Positions 9,209 to 17,201 of a DNA stretch of 64,000 nt are shown one piece after another. The DNA comes from Candidatus Omnitrophota bacterium (GTDB lineage Bacteria; Omnitrophota; Gorgyraeia; Pluralincolimonadales; Pluralincolimonadaceae). The stretch spans positions 1 to 64,000 of the forward strand of contig JBAZFB010000006.1 in assembly GCA_041653595.1 (NCBI GenBank). Reading direction: 5' to 3'. The notes below the pieces were generated by a model that saw only the letters and a program-made list of their open reading frames with translations, did not search any database and was not told the origin of the DNA. A program made the position numbers and the translations under genes. Each line of letters starts with the position of its first letter. Positions within the stretch are counted from its first letter, which is position 1.

Positions 9209-10473
9209 CAGATGCCTGTCCCCTTCAATTCGTATATAAGATCAAATATTCTTTTCGAGATCTTCTCGGCGTTGTGCCTGATGAAATCGTCGATGGTTAT
9301 CATGTCGCCCTCGACCACGCCTAAACCCATCTTGCGTATATTTTTTATATCCGGCTCGACCTGGAACGCCTCCTCGGCCTTGTATTTATCCAAAAAGCGC
9401 TGGGGTATCTTCGCGGTATTTACAAATACATAATCTACAAAATCGCTGCTCGTATGCCTCAAAAGCGCCTCGACATGGTCTGAGGCGGTATACCCGTCGG
9501 TCTCGCCGTGCTGTGTCATCACATTGCACAGGTAGATCTTGACGGCCCTGGACTTTAATATGCTCTCGACCACGCCTCCCACCAGGAGATTGGGCAGGAT
9601 GCTCGTATAAAGGCTGCCCGGCCCGATGACGATCGCGGCGGCCTCTTTTAAGGCGACAAGCGCCTCGGGCGTCGCCTTGACGCTCGCGGGATTAAGATAT
9701 AACCTTTTTATCGGGCTTACGACGCCGCTGACTTTCGGAATAGCGCTTTCGCCCGAGGTCTGCGTCCCGTCCGCGCGCTTAGCGGTCAATGTCACCTTTT
9801 CAAGGGTGGACGGCACCACGCTCCCGCGTATCGCGAGGACTTTGCTCGACTCTTTTATCGCTTTCTCAAAATCGCCGGTGATCTTGGAAAGGGCGGTAAT
9901 AAAAAGATTCCCGAAACTATGGCCTTTCAGGCCCTCGCCTTCGGTAAAACGATACTGGAAAAGGTCCCTCATCAGCCCTTCGTCGTCCGAGAGCGCTATA
10001 AGGCAGTTTCGTATATCCCCGGGCGGGAGGACATCAAATTCATTCCTTATCCTCCCGGAACTGCCGCCGTCATCGGCCACCGTGACTATCGCCGTGATAT
10101 TCGACGTCGTCTCTTTAAGGCCGTGCAAAAGGACCGCCAGGCCTGTGCCGCCGCCTATCACCGCTATCTTCGGCCCTTTCGAAAGGGCCCTCTGCCTTAA
10201 CATGATGCCCAGCAGGTCGTTCTCGCGGCGCGGCAAAAAGACCGTCACGAACGATTTGACCATCTTGCGCATGCCGATTATCATCAGCAAGACGCCGAGC
10301 ATAAAGAGCAGCGTCCCGAAGACGAGAAGGTTCGCCTTGTGGGTATACATATATTTCACGTAGCCGAACCACAGGAACCCGGCCGCGAACATGACCGCGA
10401 GTATCCCCACAGAAAAGAGGAATATCCACCTCTTTATCCTCATACCCGGATATAACCACTTGAACCAGCGCAT
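9208..10473 (-). CDS. yvcK: YvcK/CofD-like gluconeogenesis factor with N-terminal membrane anchor
   Basis: YvcK-family proteins bind UDP-sugars and affect carbon metabolism and cell envelope in Bacillus. The catalytic-like fold starts near residue 102 with VIGGGTG (105-111), VADDGGSSGRIR (132-143), PPGDIRN and GHSFGNLF. The first 75 residues carry two predicted transmembrane helices (about 16-38 and 48-68), absent from the ~320-aa cytosolic Bacillus protein; the total of 421 residues therefore predicts a membrane-anchored form. The ATG at 10473 is preceded by an A/G-rich stretch (AAAAAAAGGG). It neighbours the PTS genes, suggesting a link between carbon supply and envelope synthesis. Confidence 0.9.
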   Translation of the reverse strand: MRWFKWLYPGMRIKRWIFLFSVGILAVMFAAGFLWFGYVKYMYTHKANLLVFGTLLFMLGVLLMIIGMRKMVKSFVTVFLPRRENDLLGIMLRQRALSKGPKIAVIGGGTGLAVLLHGLKETTSNITAIVTVADDGGSSGRIRNEFDVLPPGDIRNCLIALSDDEGLMRDLFQYRFTEGEGLKGHSFGNLFITALSKITGDFEKAIKESSKVLAIRGSVVPSTLEKVTLTAKRADGTQTSGESAIPKVSGVVSPIKRLYLNPASVKATPEALVALKEAAAIVIGPGSLYTSILPNLLVGGVVESILKSRAVKIYLCNVMTQHGETDGYTASDHVEALLRHTSSDFVDYVFVNTAKIPQRFLDKYKAEEAFQVEPDIKNIRKMGLGVVEGDMITIDDFIRHNAEKISKRIFDLIYELKGTGI

Positions 10474-10547
10474 TCTATTACCCTTTTTTTAACGATTTAT
10501 TATCTAAAAAAATTATGGCGTTTTTTACTGCCGGGCTTTCGGAATGA

Positions 10548-11012
10548 TCAATGGCGTTTCGTGTCTTCTTCTTCGATCAGCCTAAGGATACTCTTCTCAT
10601 CTTTGCATTGCCTGAGGGCATCGCGGAAGGGCCTGTCCTTCAGAAGGCGTGATATCCTGGCCAATGCTTTAAGGTGAGGGCCCGCGGAATCTTGCGGCGC
10701 TACGAGAAGGAAGAAGATATGCACCGGCTCTCCGTCGAGCGAATCGAAATTGACGCCTTTGGGCGAGAGCGCGAACGCGGCGGTCAATTCCTTCACGCCG
10801 TCGTATTTGCCATGAGGGATACCTACGCCCTGGCCTATCCCGGTCGAGCCAAGCGCCTCGCGGCTAAGGAGTATCTTCACCAGCTTGTCCTTCTCCTTAA
10901 GCGACCCGGCTTTGGCCAGCAGGTCGACCAGCTCCCTGACGGTTTCTTCCTTGTCCTTCGCCTGAAGATCGGCGGTCACAGCATCCTGGTTGAGAAAATC
11001 CATTATCTTCAT
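10548..11012 (-). CDS. PTS EIIA component, fructose/nitrogen-regulatory type
   Basis: Accepts phosphate from HPr on a histidine. The 154-residue domain matches the PTS EIIA type-2 (PtsN/FruA-IIA) fold: STGIGQGVGIPHGKYDGV with the active His67, then AFALSPKGVNFDSLDGEPVHIFFLL. The start is the ATG at 11012, preceded by GAGGAGG about 8 bases upstream; the longer open frame to 11276 runs across two tRNA genes and is spurious. No EIIB/EIIC partner is nearby, so it is probably a regulatory EIIA-Ntr-like protein. It follows tRNA-Gly by only 29 bases and precedes yvcK by 74. Confidence 0.9.
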   Translation of the reverse strand: MKIMDFLNQDAVTADLQAKDKEETVRELVDLLAKAGSLKEKDKLVKILLSREALGSTGIGQGVGIPHGKYDGVKELTAAFALSPKGVNFDSLDGEPVHIFFLLVAPQDSAGPHLKALARISRLLKDRPFRDALRQCKDEKSILRLIEEEDTKRH

Positions 11013-11041
11013 TACGGCTTCCTCCTCTTGACTTTTAAAAA

Positions 11042-11117
11042 TGGAGCGGGTGAACGGGATCGAACCGTCGACAACTACCTTGGCAAGGTAGCGCTCTACC
11101 AGCTGAGCTACACCCGC
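11042..11117 (-). tRNA. tRNA-Gly (GCC)
   Basis: The minus strand folds into a 76-base cloverleaf with 7-bp acceptor stem (GCGGGTG/CACCCGC), anticodon stem CTACC/GGTAG enclosing TTGCCAA (anticodon GCC), T-arm with GTTCGATCC and an encoded CCA end at 11042-11044. Confidence 0.97.
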
Positions 11118-11140
11118 GTTATCTTCGACTGCCAACGAAC

Positions 11141-11225
11141 TGGTGCGCGGAAGAGGATTTGAACCTCCACGAGTTTCCCCAATAGCTCCTAAGGCTATCG
11201 CGTCTGCCAGTTCCGCCATCCGCGC
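11141..11225 (-). tRNA. tRNA-Leu (TAG)
   Basis: An 85-base class II tRNA on the minus strand with long variable arm. The acceptor stem is GCGCGGA/TCCGCGC, the anticodon stem ATAGC/GCTAT closes loop CTTAGGA (anticodon TAG, reading CUN codons), the T-loop contains GTTCAAATC, and CCA is encoded at 11141-11143. Confidence 0.95.
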
Positions 11226-11246
11226 GGAAACAAAAAACGAGGCACA

Positions 11247-11322
11247 TGGTGAGCCGCGAAGGACTTGAACCTTCAACCAACAGATTAAGAGTCTGCTGCT
11301 CTACCGATTGAGCTAGCGGCCC
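11247..11322 (-). tRNA. tRNA-Lys (CTT)
   Basis: A 76-base cloverleaf on the minus strand: acceptor GGGCCGC/GCGGCTC with one G-U pair, anticodon stem GCAGA/TCTGT enclosing CTCTTAA (anticodon CTT, codon AAG), T-loop GTTCAAGTC and encoded CCA at 11247-11249. It is first of three tandem tRNA genes. Confidence 0.96.
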
Positions 11323-11337
11323 GAATTTAGAGAACAC

Positions 11338-11366
11338 ATTTTAACAGAATTAGTCCCGAAGGTCAA
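11338..11366 (-). promoter_or_regulatory. promoter of the tRNA-Lys/Leu/Gly cluster (probably also of the EIIA-yvcK operon)
   Basis: On the minus strand TTGACC (11361-11366) is followed after 17 bases by TAAAAT (11338-11343), placing the start near 11331, about 9 bases before mature tRNA-Lys. The 29-base gap from tRNA-Gly to the EIIA start leaves no room for another obvious promoter. Confidence 0.75.
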
Positions 11367-11380
11367 CCAAAAATCGACTA

Positions 11381-11854
11381 TTATTTGGGCTCGGGGATGG
11401 TCAGGCGGTTGTTCTTGAGCTCTACGGTGATATGGCTATTTTTGCGCGCGGCTTCCACCGCTTTCTCGTCGGCATTTAGGAGCCTGACGAAGCATTTCAG
11501 GTCGCTTTTGGCCGGGCGCCCAAGCTTGACCCTGATTATCTTATCCATCCTGAGCTTCTTGAAGATGTAGGCATAATTATACTCGATCCAGAGAAGATCG
11601 AGCAGGAATATCACGATAATGATCAGGGCTGCGTCCCTCATCACCCCGAACAATTGCGCGGATGCGTCCGCCGAAATACCGAAACCCGCCCTCAAACCCG
11701 GAATAAGAATAATAAAGACGCGGGAGATGAAAAATCCCCATATGACCCATAGTAAGGCGGTAACGACCCCCTCGATGATCTTCCTTAAAAGGGTCTTAAG
11801 TTCCGGCCTTTCTATTATCTTAGAGTCTGTAACCCTCTGTCCGGGCTTTTCCAT
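11381..11854 (-). CDS. pgaD: PgaD-like subunit of poly-N-acetylglucosamine synthase
   Basis: PgaD is a small inner-membrane partner needed by the PgaC synthase. This 157-residue protein has two predicted transmembrane helices (about 27-53 and 70-92) followed by a charged cytosolic tail, the expected PgaD topology. Sequence similarity to E. coli PgaD is too low for me to claim by eye; the assignment rests on size, topology and position as last gene of a pgaABCD-ordered set. Its start lies 40 bases inside the end of pgaC, implying coupled translation. In E. coli PgaCD is activated by cyclic di-GMP; no binding motif is recognisable here. Confidence 0.75.
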   Translation of the reverse strand: MEKPGQRVTDSKIIERPELKTLLRKIIEGVVTALLWVIWGFFISRVFIILIPGLRAGFGISADASAQLFGVMRDAALIIIVIFLLDLLWIEYNYAYIFKKLRMDKIIRVKLGRPAKSDLKCFVRLLNADEKAVEAARKNSHITVELKNNRLTIPEPK

Positions 11855-13077
11855 GTCACTCTAACTCCTTTTCTAAAGATAAATACGTTGCAGAAACCGG
11901 CTAAGGCTGCTGCGGCATTTATCATCCAATAGAAGAACGGGTACCATATTATCCAGTAGTAATATCTCAACAGCGACCTGCTCTCATAATGCGAATCTAT
12001 ATAAAGGCTTATAAGTGTCTGGATGAGGCACATTGTGGCGAGGACCCCGCCGGCCCATGACGGCGCCACCAAATAACAGATCGGCCGGATGAACGGGATG
12101 TTGAAATGGCACAGGACAAAAGCGGCCAGCCACGAGAGCAGCATAAAAGCTACTGAGAATGCCCAAAAGATCGATACCACATATTCCAGGTATACCGGCC
12201 AGAGCCGCTTTTCGCTGAAATGGAGCCATATGTCCTTGTGCTTCTTCATTACCTCCATGCCGCCTTGCGCCCACCTCACCCTTTGGTTCCATAATCCTTT
12301 TATCGTCTCCGGCGTCAGTATCCAGGCCAGCGCGCGCGGCTCGAACCGCACATCCCAGCCGGCCCTCTCCAGCTTCCAGGTCATATCTATATCTTCGGTC
12401 ACCGTATCTGAGCTGAAAAGGCCGCACCTTATAAAGGCGCTCTTCCTGAAGGAAGCCACGACACCCGATACGGTCAGGATCTTTCCCAGTATGCGCTGGG
12501 CCCTTTTTATCAGGCCGATTATGCTCGAATACTCGCCGATCTGTATCTTGCCCAAAAGCGTCGTCCTGTTCCTTATGCGCGGGTTGCCGGTGACCGCCCC
12601 GACGGTCGGGGACTTGGCGAAATGCCACGCCATCATCTTTAGGATATTTTTATCGACGAGGCAATCCGCGTCCACTATCAATATAAGATCTCCCTCGCAC
12701 AAAAGGACACCCGCGTTGATAGCCTTGGACTTGCCGCTGTTAGGCATGAGATGGACCGCCTTGAGCCATCCGGGATATTTGTCCGCGAGAGCGTCTATTA
12801 TCTCGGCTGTCCTGTCGGTGCTGCCGTCATCTACGACGAGGACCTTATACGAGGGATAATCGAGGTCCCTTAAGTTCTCGATCGTCTCCTTGATAGCGCC
12901 TTCCTCGTTATGCGACGGCACTATGATAGAATATGAAGGATAGGTATCGAGATCGCTGTTGCGCGGCTTCATCTCCCTGCGCCAATAGAACAATAACGCG
13001 CCTATGATCCAGACAAAACTCATGTAGAGCGGATAAAGGAAGACGAAATAATTGAAAAGATCCCAGAGTGTTTTCAT
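11815..13077 (-). CDS. pgaC: poly-beta-1,6-N-acetylglucosamine synthase (GT2)
   Basis: Processive inner-membrane family 2 glycosyltransferase polymerising UDP-GlcNAc. The 420-residue protein has an N-terminal helix (about 10-31), then GT2 motifs VVDDGSTD (81-88), VDADC (135-139, DxD), TED (227-229) and QRVRW (265-269, the Q/R-x-x-R-W motif of processive synthases), then C-terminal transmembrane helices. The order and ATGA overlap with pgaB support PNAG rather than cellulose or hyaluronan synthesis, although GT2 synthases alone are hard to separate. Confidence 0.88.
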   Translation of the reverse strand: MKTLWDLFNYFVFLYPLYMSFVWIIGALLFYWRREMKPRNSDLDTYPSYSIIVPSHNEEGAIKETIENLRDLDYPSYKVLVVDDGSTDRTAEIIDALADKYPGWLKAVHLMPNSGKSKAINAGVLLCEGDLILIVDADCLVDKNILKMMAWHFAKSPTVGAVTGNPRIRNRTTLLGKIQIGEYSSIIGLIKRAQRILGKILTVSGVVASFRKSAFIRCGLFSSDTVTEDIDMTWKLERAGWDVRFEPRALAWILTPETIKGLWNQRVRWAQGGMEVMKKHKDIWLHFSEKRLWPVYLEYVVSIFWAFSVAFMLLSWLAAFVLCHFNIPFIRPICYLVAPSWAGGVLATMCLIQTLISLYIDSHYESRSLLRYYYWIIWYPFFYWMINAAAALAGFCNVFIFRKGVRVTWKSPDRGLQTLR

Positions 13078-15026
13078 TTCCCCTGTAAAAGGTCCCTTAT
13101 CGTGATTTTTCTTTGGAACGAAAAATCTTCCGTGGACATCATCAGCCGGATGGCGCCCGCATCGGGCTCGTTTTCCGTGAAATCATCCGGGTAATACCCG
13201 ACGTTGCGCGCGCCGGAGGCGACAAGCGTCTTAAGCCACCTGTCGAGCGTCTTAGTCTCGATCCATTTCTTGCTATCCCAATCATAGGCCTGGACCTTGA
13301 AGACCGTCTTATTTATGCCGTCGGGATATTTCTTCGCGTCCTCGACCAATTTCTTCAACCATTTATCGGGCCGGCCGGCTTTTTCCATCCTCGGGTATGC
13401 CATGACAGCCACATTATAGTAAGCCTTAAGGCTATCCGCGTAATTCTGCGCGTACCATTCTTCGCTCTCCGGTTTCGTCAGGACTTCCGAATATATCGTC
13501 CGGATAAAACCCGTGATCGGCCTGTATTTGCGGACCGCTTTTTCCAGTTCACCGGTAAAGTCTATGAGCGTCTTCGTCTTAAGGCGCATCCATTCCGTCT
13601 TCTGGGCCTGGCTCAATGATGTATACGGGACGTCCTCGCCTCCGCTTATCTTCTTGTAGGCCGCGGCGGCCGCGGGATTGAAATCCTCGTGGTCGTTTAA
13701 GTATCCGTCGTCCTGGAAGACGACTCCCTTTAACCTGCTGTGGATCGCCAAGTCCTCATATAACATTATAAGTTTTTCCCGCGCCTCGGCGTTAAACGGC
13801 GATAGGCGCGCGTATGAATAATGGGAAGGCGCCCTTTTGCCGTCGACAAGCTCCATTACCCTAAGCTCTCCGGTCTTTTTTGCGTCGGGTAATGCGATAG
13901 CAAGCGTCGGCATCCAGGCATATACCTCGATATCCCTTATCCATAATTGGTGCGCGACGTGGCTGAAGAGGTCCGCCTTCATCGGAAGGACGCGGCTGGG
14001 GAAATAGACCGATGATATGTTCCCGGTCCCCGCGTCGTCGGAGAAAGCCTGCAAATAGACCGTATTGACCCTCATGCTGTAGACGCGCTCGATGAACGCG
14101 TCCACGTTCTTTCCCTGCTCGACCGGGTCGGCGTCATATAAAAGGTCGAGGTCGGCCTGCAAGACCCTCTGCTGGATCGGTTCCTCGAAGCGGCTATTTA
14201 AAATTTTGATAAATTGCAGTATCGTCAGGTTTTTGCTGACGATATAACGCGGCATCGAATAGATCTCTCTGGCATCGCCGAACCTGTCTTCGATCGTGAA
14301 CGCCGCCTGTATCCCGAGCGCTTTGGCCTCGTCAAGGGCGATCGTATTTTGATGCCCGTACGGCCAGGCGACGGCCCTCACATCCACACCCAGTTTCTCC
14401 TTGAGTATCTTTATCGATAAAGCGAGGTCATCAATGACCCTCTTGCGGTACGCCTCTTCGGTCTCGTAGGCCTTTGTATCGGGGTCATATATCCGCGTGA
14501 CCGCGGCCCAACTGGTATTCCCCTGGGGATTGCACATGACGCCGCGATGCAGGTTATGCGTGTGTGTCGCTATCTCGACGAGCGGGCTTTGAGCCACTTC
14601 TTTCAGCTGGTCCCAGGTCATAAGCGGGGCCCTTATGTCCGGGTCTTTCTTATCGGGCCATAAGGTCTCCACCGAGAGCATGCACGGGATCTCGTACAGT
14701 TTCAGGATAGGATAGACAGATTGGTAAAATGTGAGAAGTTCGTCGTCGAATGTCAGGAAAACCGCCTTATCGGGCAACCGGCCCTTACCCTTGCTCGCCT
14801 TAAGGATATCGTCAAAGCTGACAAAATGATAACCATGCGTCCTTAAGTATTCGATCTCCTGCACAAAAGATGCCCGGTCGAGGGCGTAGTCGTCGAGCTT
14901 CACCACCTGCGGGACATCATGGTAACAAAATATAATGACTTCCTTGCCGGAGGCATCGGCCGCCTTCGCGGAAGAAGCGGCCCCGAGTATCAGTGCCAGC
15001 GCGAATAATAATACTGCTTTCCTCAT
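13074..15026 (-). CDS. pgaB: poly-N-acetylglucosamine N-deacetylase/hydrolase PgaB
   Basis: Periplasmic enzyme that partially deacetylates and trims PNAG before export. The signal peptide spans about 1-22 (cut near KAADA); there is no lipobox cysteine, unlike E. coli PgaB, a lipoprotein. The NodB-like deacetylase domain shows YHD (35-37), TFDDE (92-96, metal/catalytic Asp; the usual TFDDG glycine is Glu) and THTHNLH (154-160, metal His). From about residue 290 the C-terminal hydrolase-like barrel contains FQDDGYLND (437-445), matching the acidic motif of the GH153 domain. The two-domain 650-residue layout is diagnostic. An AGGGG site precedes the ATG. Confidence 0.93.
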   Translation of the reverse strand: MRKAVLLFALALILGAASSAKAADASGKEVIIFCYHDVPQVVKLDDYALDRASFVQEIEYLRTHGYHFVSFDDILKASKGKGRLPDKAVFLTFDDELLTFYQSVYPILKLYEIPCMLSVETLWPDKKDPDIRAPLMTWDQLKEVAQSPLVEIATHTHNLHRGVMCNPQGNTSWAAVTRIYDPDTKAYETEEAYRKRVIDDLALSIKILKEKLGVDVRAVAWPYGHQNTIALDEAKALGIQAAFTIEDRFGDAREIYSMPRYIVSKNLTILQFIKILNSRFEEPIQQRVLQADLDLLYDADPVEQGKNVDAFIERVYSMRVNTVYLQAFSDDAGTGNISSVYFPSRVLPMKADLFSHVAHQLWIRDIEVYAWMPTLAIALPDAKKTGELRVMELVDGKRAPSHYSYARLSPFNAEAREKLIMLYEDLAIHSRLKGVVFQDDGYLNDHEDFNPAAAAAYKKISGGEDVPYTSLSQAQKTEWMRLKTKTLIDFTGELEKAVRKYRPITGFIRTIYSEVLTKPESEEWYAQNYADSLKAYYNVAVMAYPRMEKAGRPDKWLKKLVEDAKKYPDGINKTVFKVQAYDWDSKKWIETKTLDRWLKTLVASGARNVGYYPDDFTENEPDAGAIRLMMSTEDFSFQRKITIRDLLQGK

Positions 15027-15036
15027 TTAACCCCTT

Positions 15037-17103
15037 TTAGAAACTGAATTTAAAACTGCCGTCAACGTTCCACTCATTAGTATAAGCGCCGTCGTAAGCC
15101 CTCCGGCCGAAATCAGCCCCCACCAAAAACGAAAAAGTATCCGACATCGTGTAGTCCTGCTCGTAACGTATATTGTATATATTCCTCGACGGGAAACCCT
15201 TCTGCCATTGGACGCCTTCGGTGAAAAAAATGCGGTTGGCGATGAGCCTGTCGTAGCGCTTGTAACATATCTGTTCCAGCATCGGCGTGGCGGAAAACGT
15301 ATAGAGTTTCTTCGGGCTGAAGTAATCGACGTCATCCTCCTTATACATCGATGAGCTGCCTTCAATGGCTATCCTCGCCTTGTAGTAGGCCTTAGTATAA
15401 ACCGCCTGGTCGAGTTTCGCCGAATAAGACCAGTTCGCGTTATTGTCGGAATACGAGCTATATGAGACCGTGCCGGTGCCGATGGTCTCTTCATCCGGGC
15501 GGACCCGGGTCGTGAATTGCCATTCATTGCCTTTAATATTGAACGCCCTGGCGCGGAACGGTATGCCCAATGTAAACGAATCATAGGCCGAGGTAAACGA
15601 AAAATAGTCATTGGGTTCGTATGTGGCCGCTCCCGAATACCCGATATTCCGGCCGGTCCGGTTATATCCGATGTCTTCGGATATTGATCCTACGAACCAC
15701 AGGTCCCTTGTCAAGCGCAGGTCTACTCCCTCATATAAGCGGGCAATATAGTTAAGAAGGCCGTCCGGCTTACTTATATCATTCCTCCACACGTAATCCA
15801 CGAAAATACTCTTCTGCGGGGCAAACGGCTGGTCTAATTTCACGTCGAACGCCCGTTCGCGCGACCCGGCATTTTCATGGGTGATATTCCAATTGCCCGA
15901 TAAAGAGCGCATATCCTCGACCTTAAAAAACCTGTTGAGGCGTATGACGTGCTTATTCTTCGGGAATTTTTGGAGGAGCTCCTTGGCGTATTTGCGGGCA
16001 TCCTCGCCCTGCCCGTTCGCGTCCAAAGCGTAAGTATATCCTATCTGTCCGGCCGTATCCTTGGGGTCGATCTGGCGTATCACATCGAACTCCGCGAGGG
16101 CGCGGCGCGGCCATCCCCTATATAAATACGTGTGCGCGAGCGCGGTGCGGATATTAGTGTCTTCCGGCGCCTGCTTAAGCAGGCCTTCAAGATATTTTTG
16201 GGCTTCAGCGAACCTGTCCTGGTAGAATAACAGCCAGCCTTTATTTACGGCTATCTCTTCCTTCAGCGGGTTATCCTGCAGGATCCCTTTCTCGACGACT
16301 TGCACCGGCATATTTCCGTCGAGATCATTCACTACCTTACTGGCCTCTTTGTACCTGCCGAGCTCTACCAGGGTATAATAAACCGCCATAGTGGTATTGG
16401 AGGAATCCCATCCGGCGGCGACTGCGCTTTCATATAACGCTAGGGCTTTCGCCGGTTTCTGCATATAAAGGTATGAATCGGCCGCGGCTATAGTGACCCA
16501 CGGCGGTATCTCCCCCTTCAAAGATTCATACTGGCGGATCGCCTCCGCGTAATCCTCGTTCTGCCGGAGGGCCAGGATCCTGTCAAAATGCGTCCTCTTG
16601 ATAAAATTACCATCAAGGACAGGCGCCTCTTTTTGCGCGTATTGTTCGTTCCTGTCCAGAAGGCTTAACGCGTCTTTATACTCAAGCCATTTTATCCTGT
16701 CCATCGCCTCGTTGCCGAGTATCGTATCTTTGATCCTCGGGTCTATCTTATCGTTTAAGCCGGTCATCTTATCCCTGGCGAGGCTTGTGCTGCCCATGTC
16801 CACAAGGGCGCGCACTTTCAGGTCGACCGCGCCCTGATTACCCGGATACAGCTTAGAGACCTCGTCATAAACATAATATGCTTCCAAATATTTACCCTGC
16901 GCCTCCAGCAATTCGCCTTTGGCAAAATAAGCGTCTACGGGCTTGTCTTTCCTGCTTAAAAGTTTTTCTATTATCGCGCCGGCTTCGTCGTATTTCTTCT
17001 CTATCTCCAGGGTCTTGGCCATCCTGAGGTCCGCGTCTATGTCTTCGGAGGCGAGGCATGGGGAAAAAGAAAGAATCGCTATAAGTAGTATTAAATATCG
17101 CAT
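15037..17103 (-). CDS. pgaA: PgaA-like outer-membrane PNAG export porin with TPR domain
   Basis: PgaA exports PNAG through a C-terminal outer-membrane barrel guided by a periplasmic TPR domain. From the ATG at 17103 the protein has 688 residues: signal peptide about 1-18 (cut near CLASED), helical TPR-like repeats to about 390, then a beta-strand-rich part rich in Tyr/Trp/Arg ending in KFSF, a typical barrel C-terminus. An upstream TTG (17136) is open but lies over a promoter; the ATG gives a clean signal peptide. No Shine-Dalgarno is visible and a -10 box ends six bases upstream, so the mRNA may be leaderless. First gene of pgaABCD. Confidence 0.85.
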   Translation of the reverse strand: MRYLILLIAILSFSPCLASEDIDADLRMAKTLEIEKKYDEAGAIIEKLLSRKDKPVDAYFAKGELLEAQGKYLEAYYVYDEVSKLYPGNQGAVDLKVRALVDMGSTSLARDKMTGLNDKIDPRIKDTILGNEAMDRIKWLEYKDALSLLDRNEQYAQKEAPVLDGNFIKRTHFDRILALRQNEDYAEAIRQYESLKGEIPPWVTIAAADSYLYMQKPAKALALYESAVAAGWDSSNTTMAVYYTLVELGRYKEASKVVNDLDGNMPVQVVEKGILQDNPLKEEIAVNKGWLLFYQDRFAEAQKYLEGLLKQAPEDTNIRTALAHTYLYRGWPRRALAEFDVIRQIDPKDTAGQIGYTYALDANGQGEDARKYAKELLQKFPKNKHVIRLNRFFKVEDMRSLSGNWNITHENAGSRERAFDVKLDQPFAPQKSIFVDYVWRNDISKPDGLLNYIARLYEGVDLRLTRDLWFVGSISEDIGYNRTGRNIGYSGAATYEPNDYFSFTSAYDSFTLGIPFRARAFNIKGNEWQFTTRVRPDEETIGTGTVSYSSYSDNNANWSYSAKLDQAVYTKAYYKARIAIEGSSSMYKEDDVDYFSPKKLYTFSATPMLEQICYKRYDRLIANRIFFTEGVQWQKGFPSRNIYNIRYEQDYTMSDTFSFLVGADFGRRAYDGAYTNEWNVDGSFKFSF

Positions 17104-17109
17104 GTTATG

Positions 17110-17136
17110 ATTATACCAATTATGCGATTTGCGCAA
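17110..17136 (-). promoter_or_regulatory. extended -10 promoter of the pga operon
   Basis: TGGTATAAT on the minus strand (TATAAT at 17110-17115 with TG one base upstream) is a perfect extended -10. A weak -35 TTGCGC lies at 17131-17136 with a 15-base spacer. Only CATAAC separates the -10 from the pgaA ATG, so transcription should start at or beside the start codon. Confidence 0.75.
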
Positions 17137-17157
17137 ATAGGCTGACTCCCCTTTTTA

Positions 17158-17201
17158 TTGACCTTTTTCACCCAACACTAGAGAAGACTGGGTGCCAGCG
17201 G
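17158..17201 (-). terminator. hairpin terminator after the 17202-17966 gene, with conserved flank
   Basis: On the minus strand the stop TAG is followed by CCGCTGG and a hairpin CACCCA(14-base loop)TGGGTG at 17169-17194, then GAAAAAGGTCAATAAAAA. The 16-base sequence at 17158-17173 is repeated exactly at 44737-44752 after the hcp gene, in the same position relative to stop codon and hairpin. The downstream tract is A-rich rather than U-rich, so intrinsic termination is not certain. Confidence 0.5.

Noticed and set aside
11013..11337. Open frames across the tRNA region, including an N-terminal extension of the EIIA gene
   Set aside because: They read through tRNA-Gly, tRNA-Leu and tRNA-Lys; the EIIA start at 11012 has its own GAGGAGG and begins where family similarity begins.
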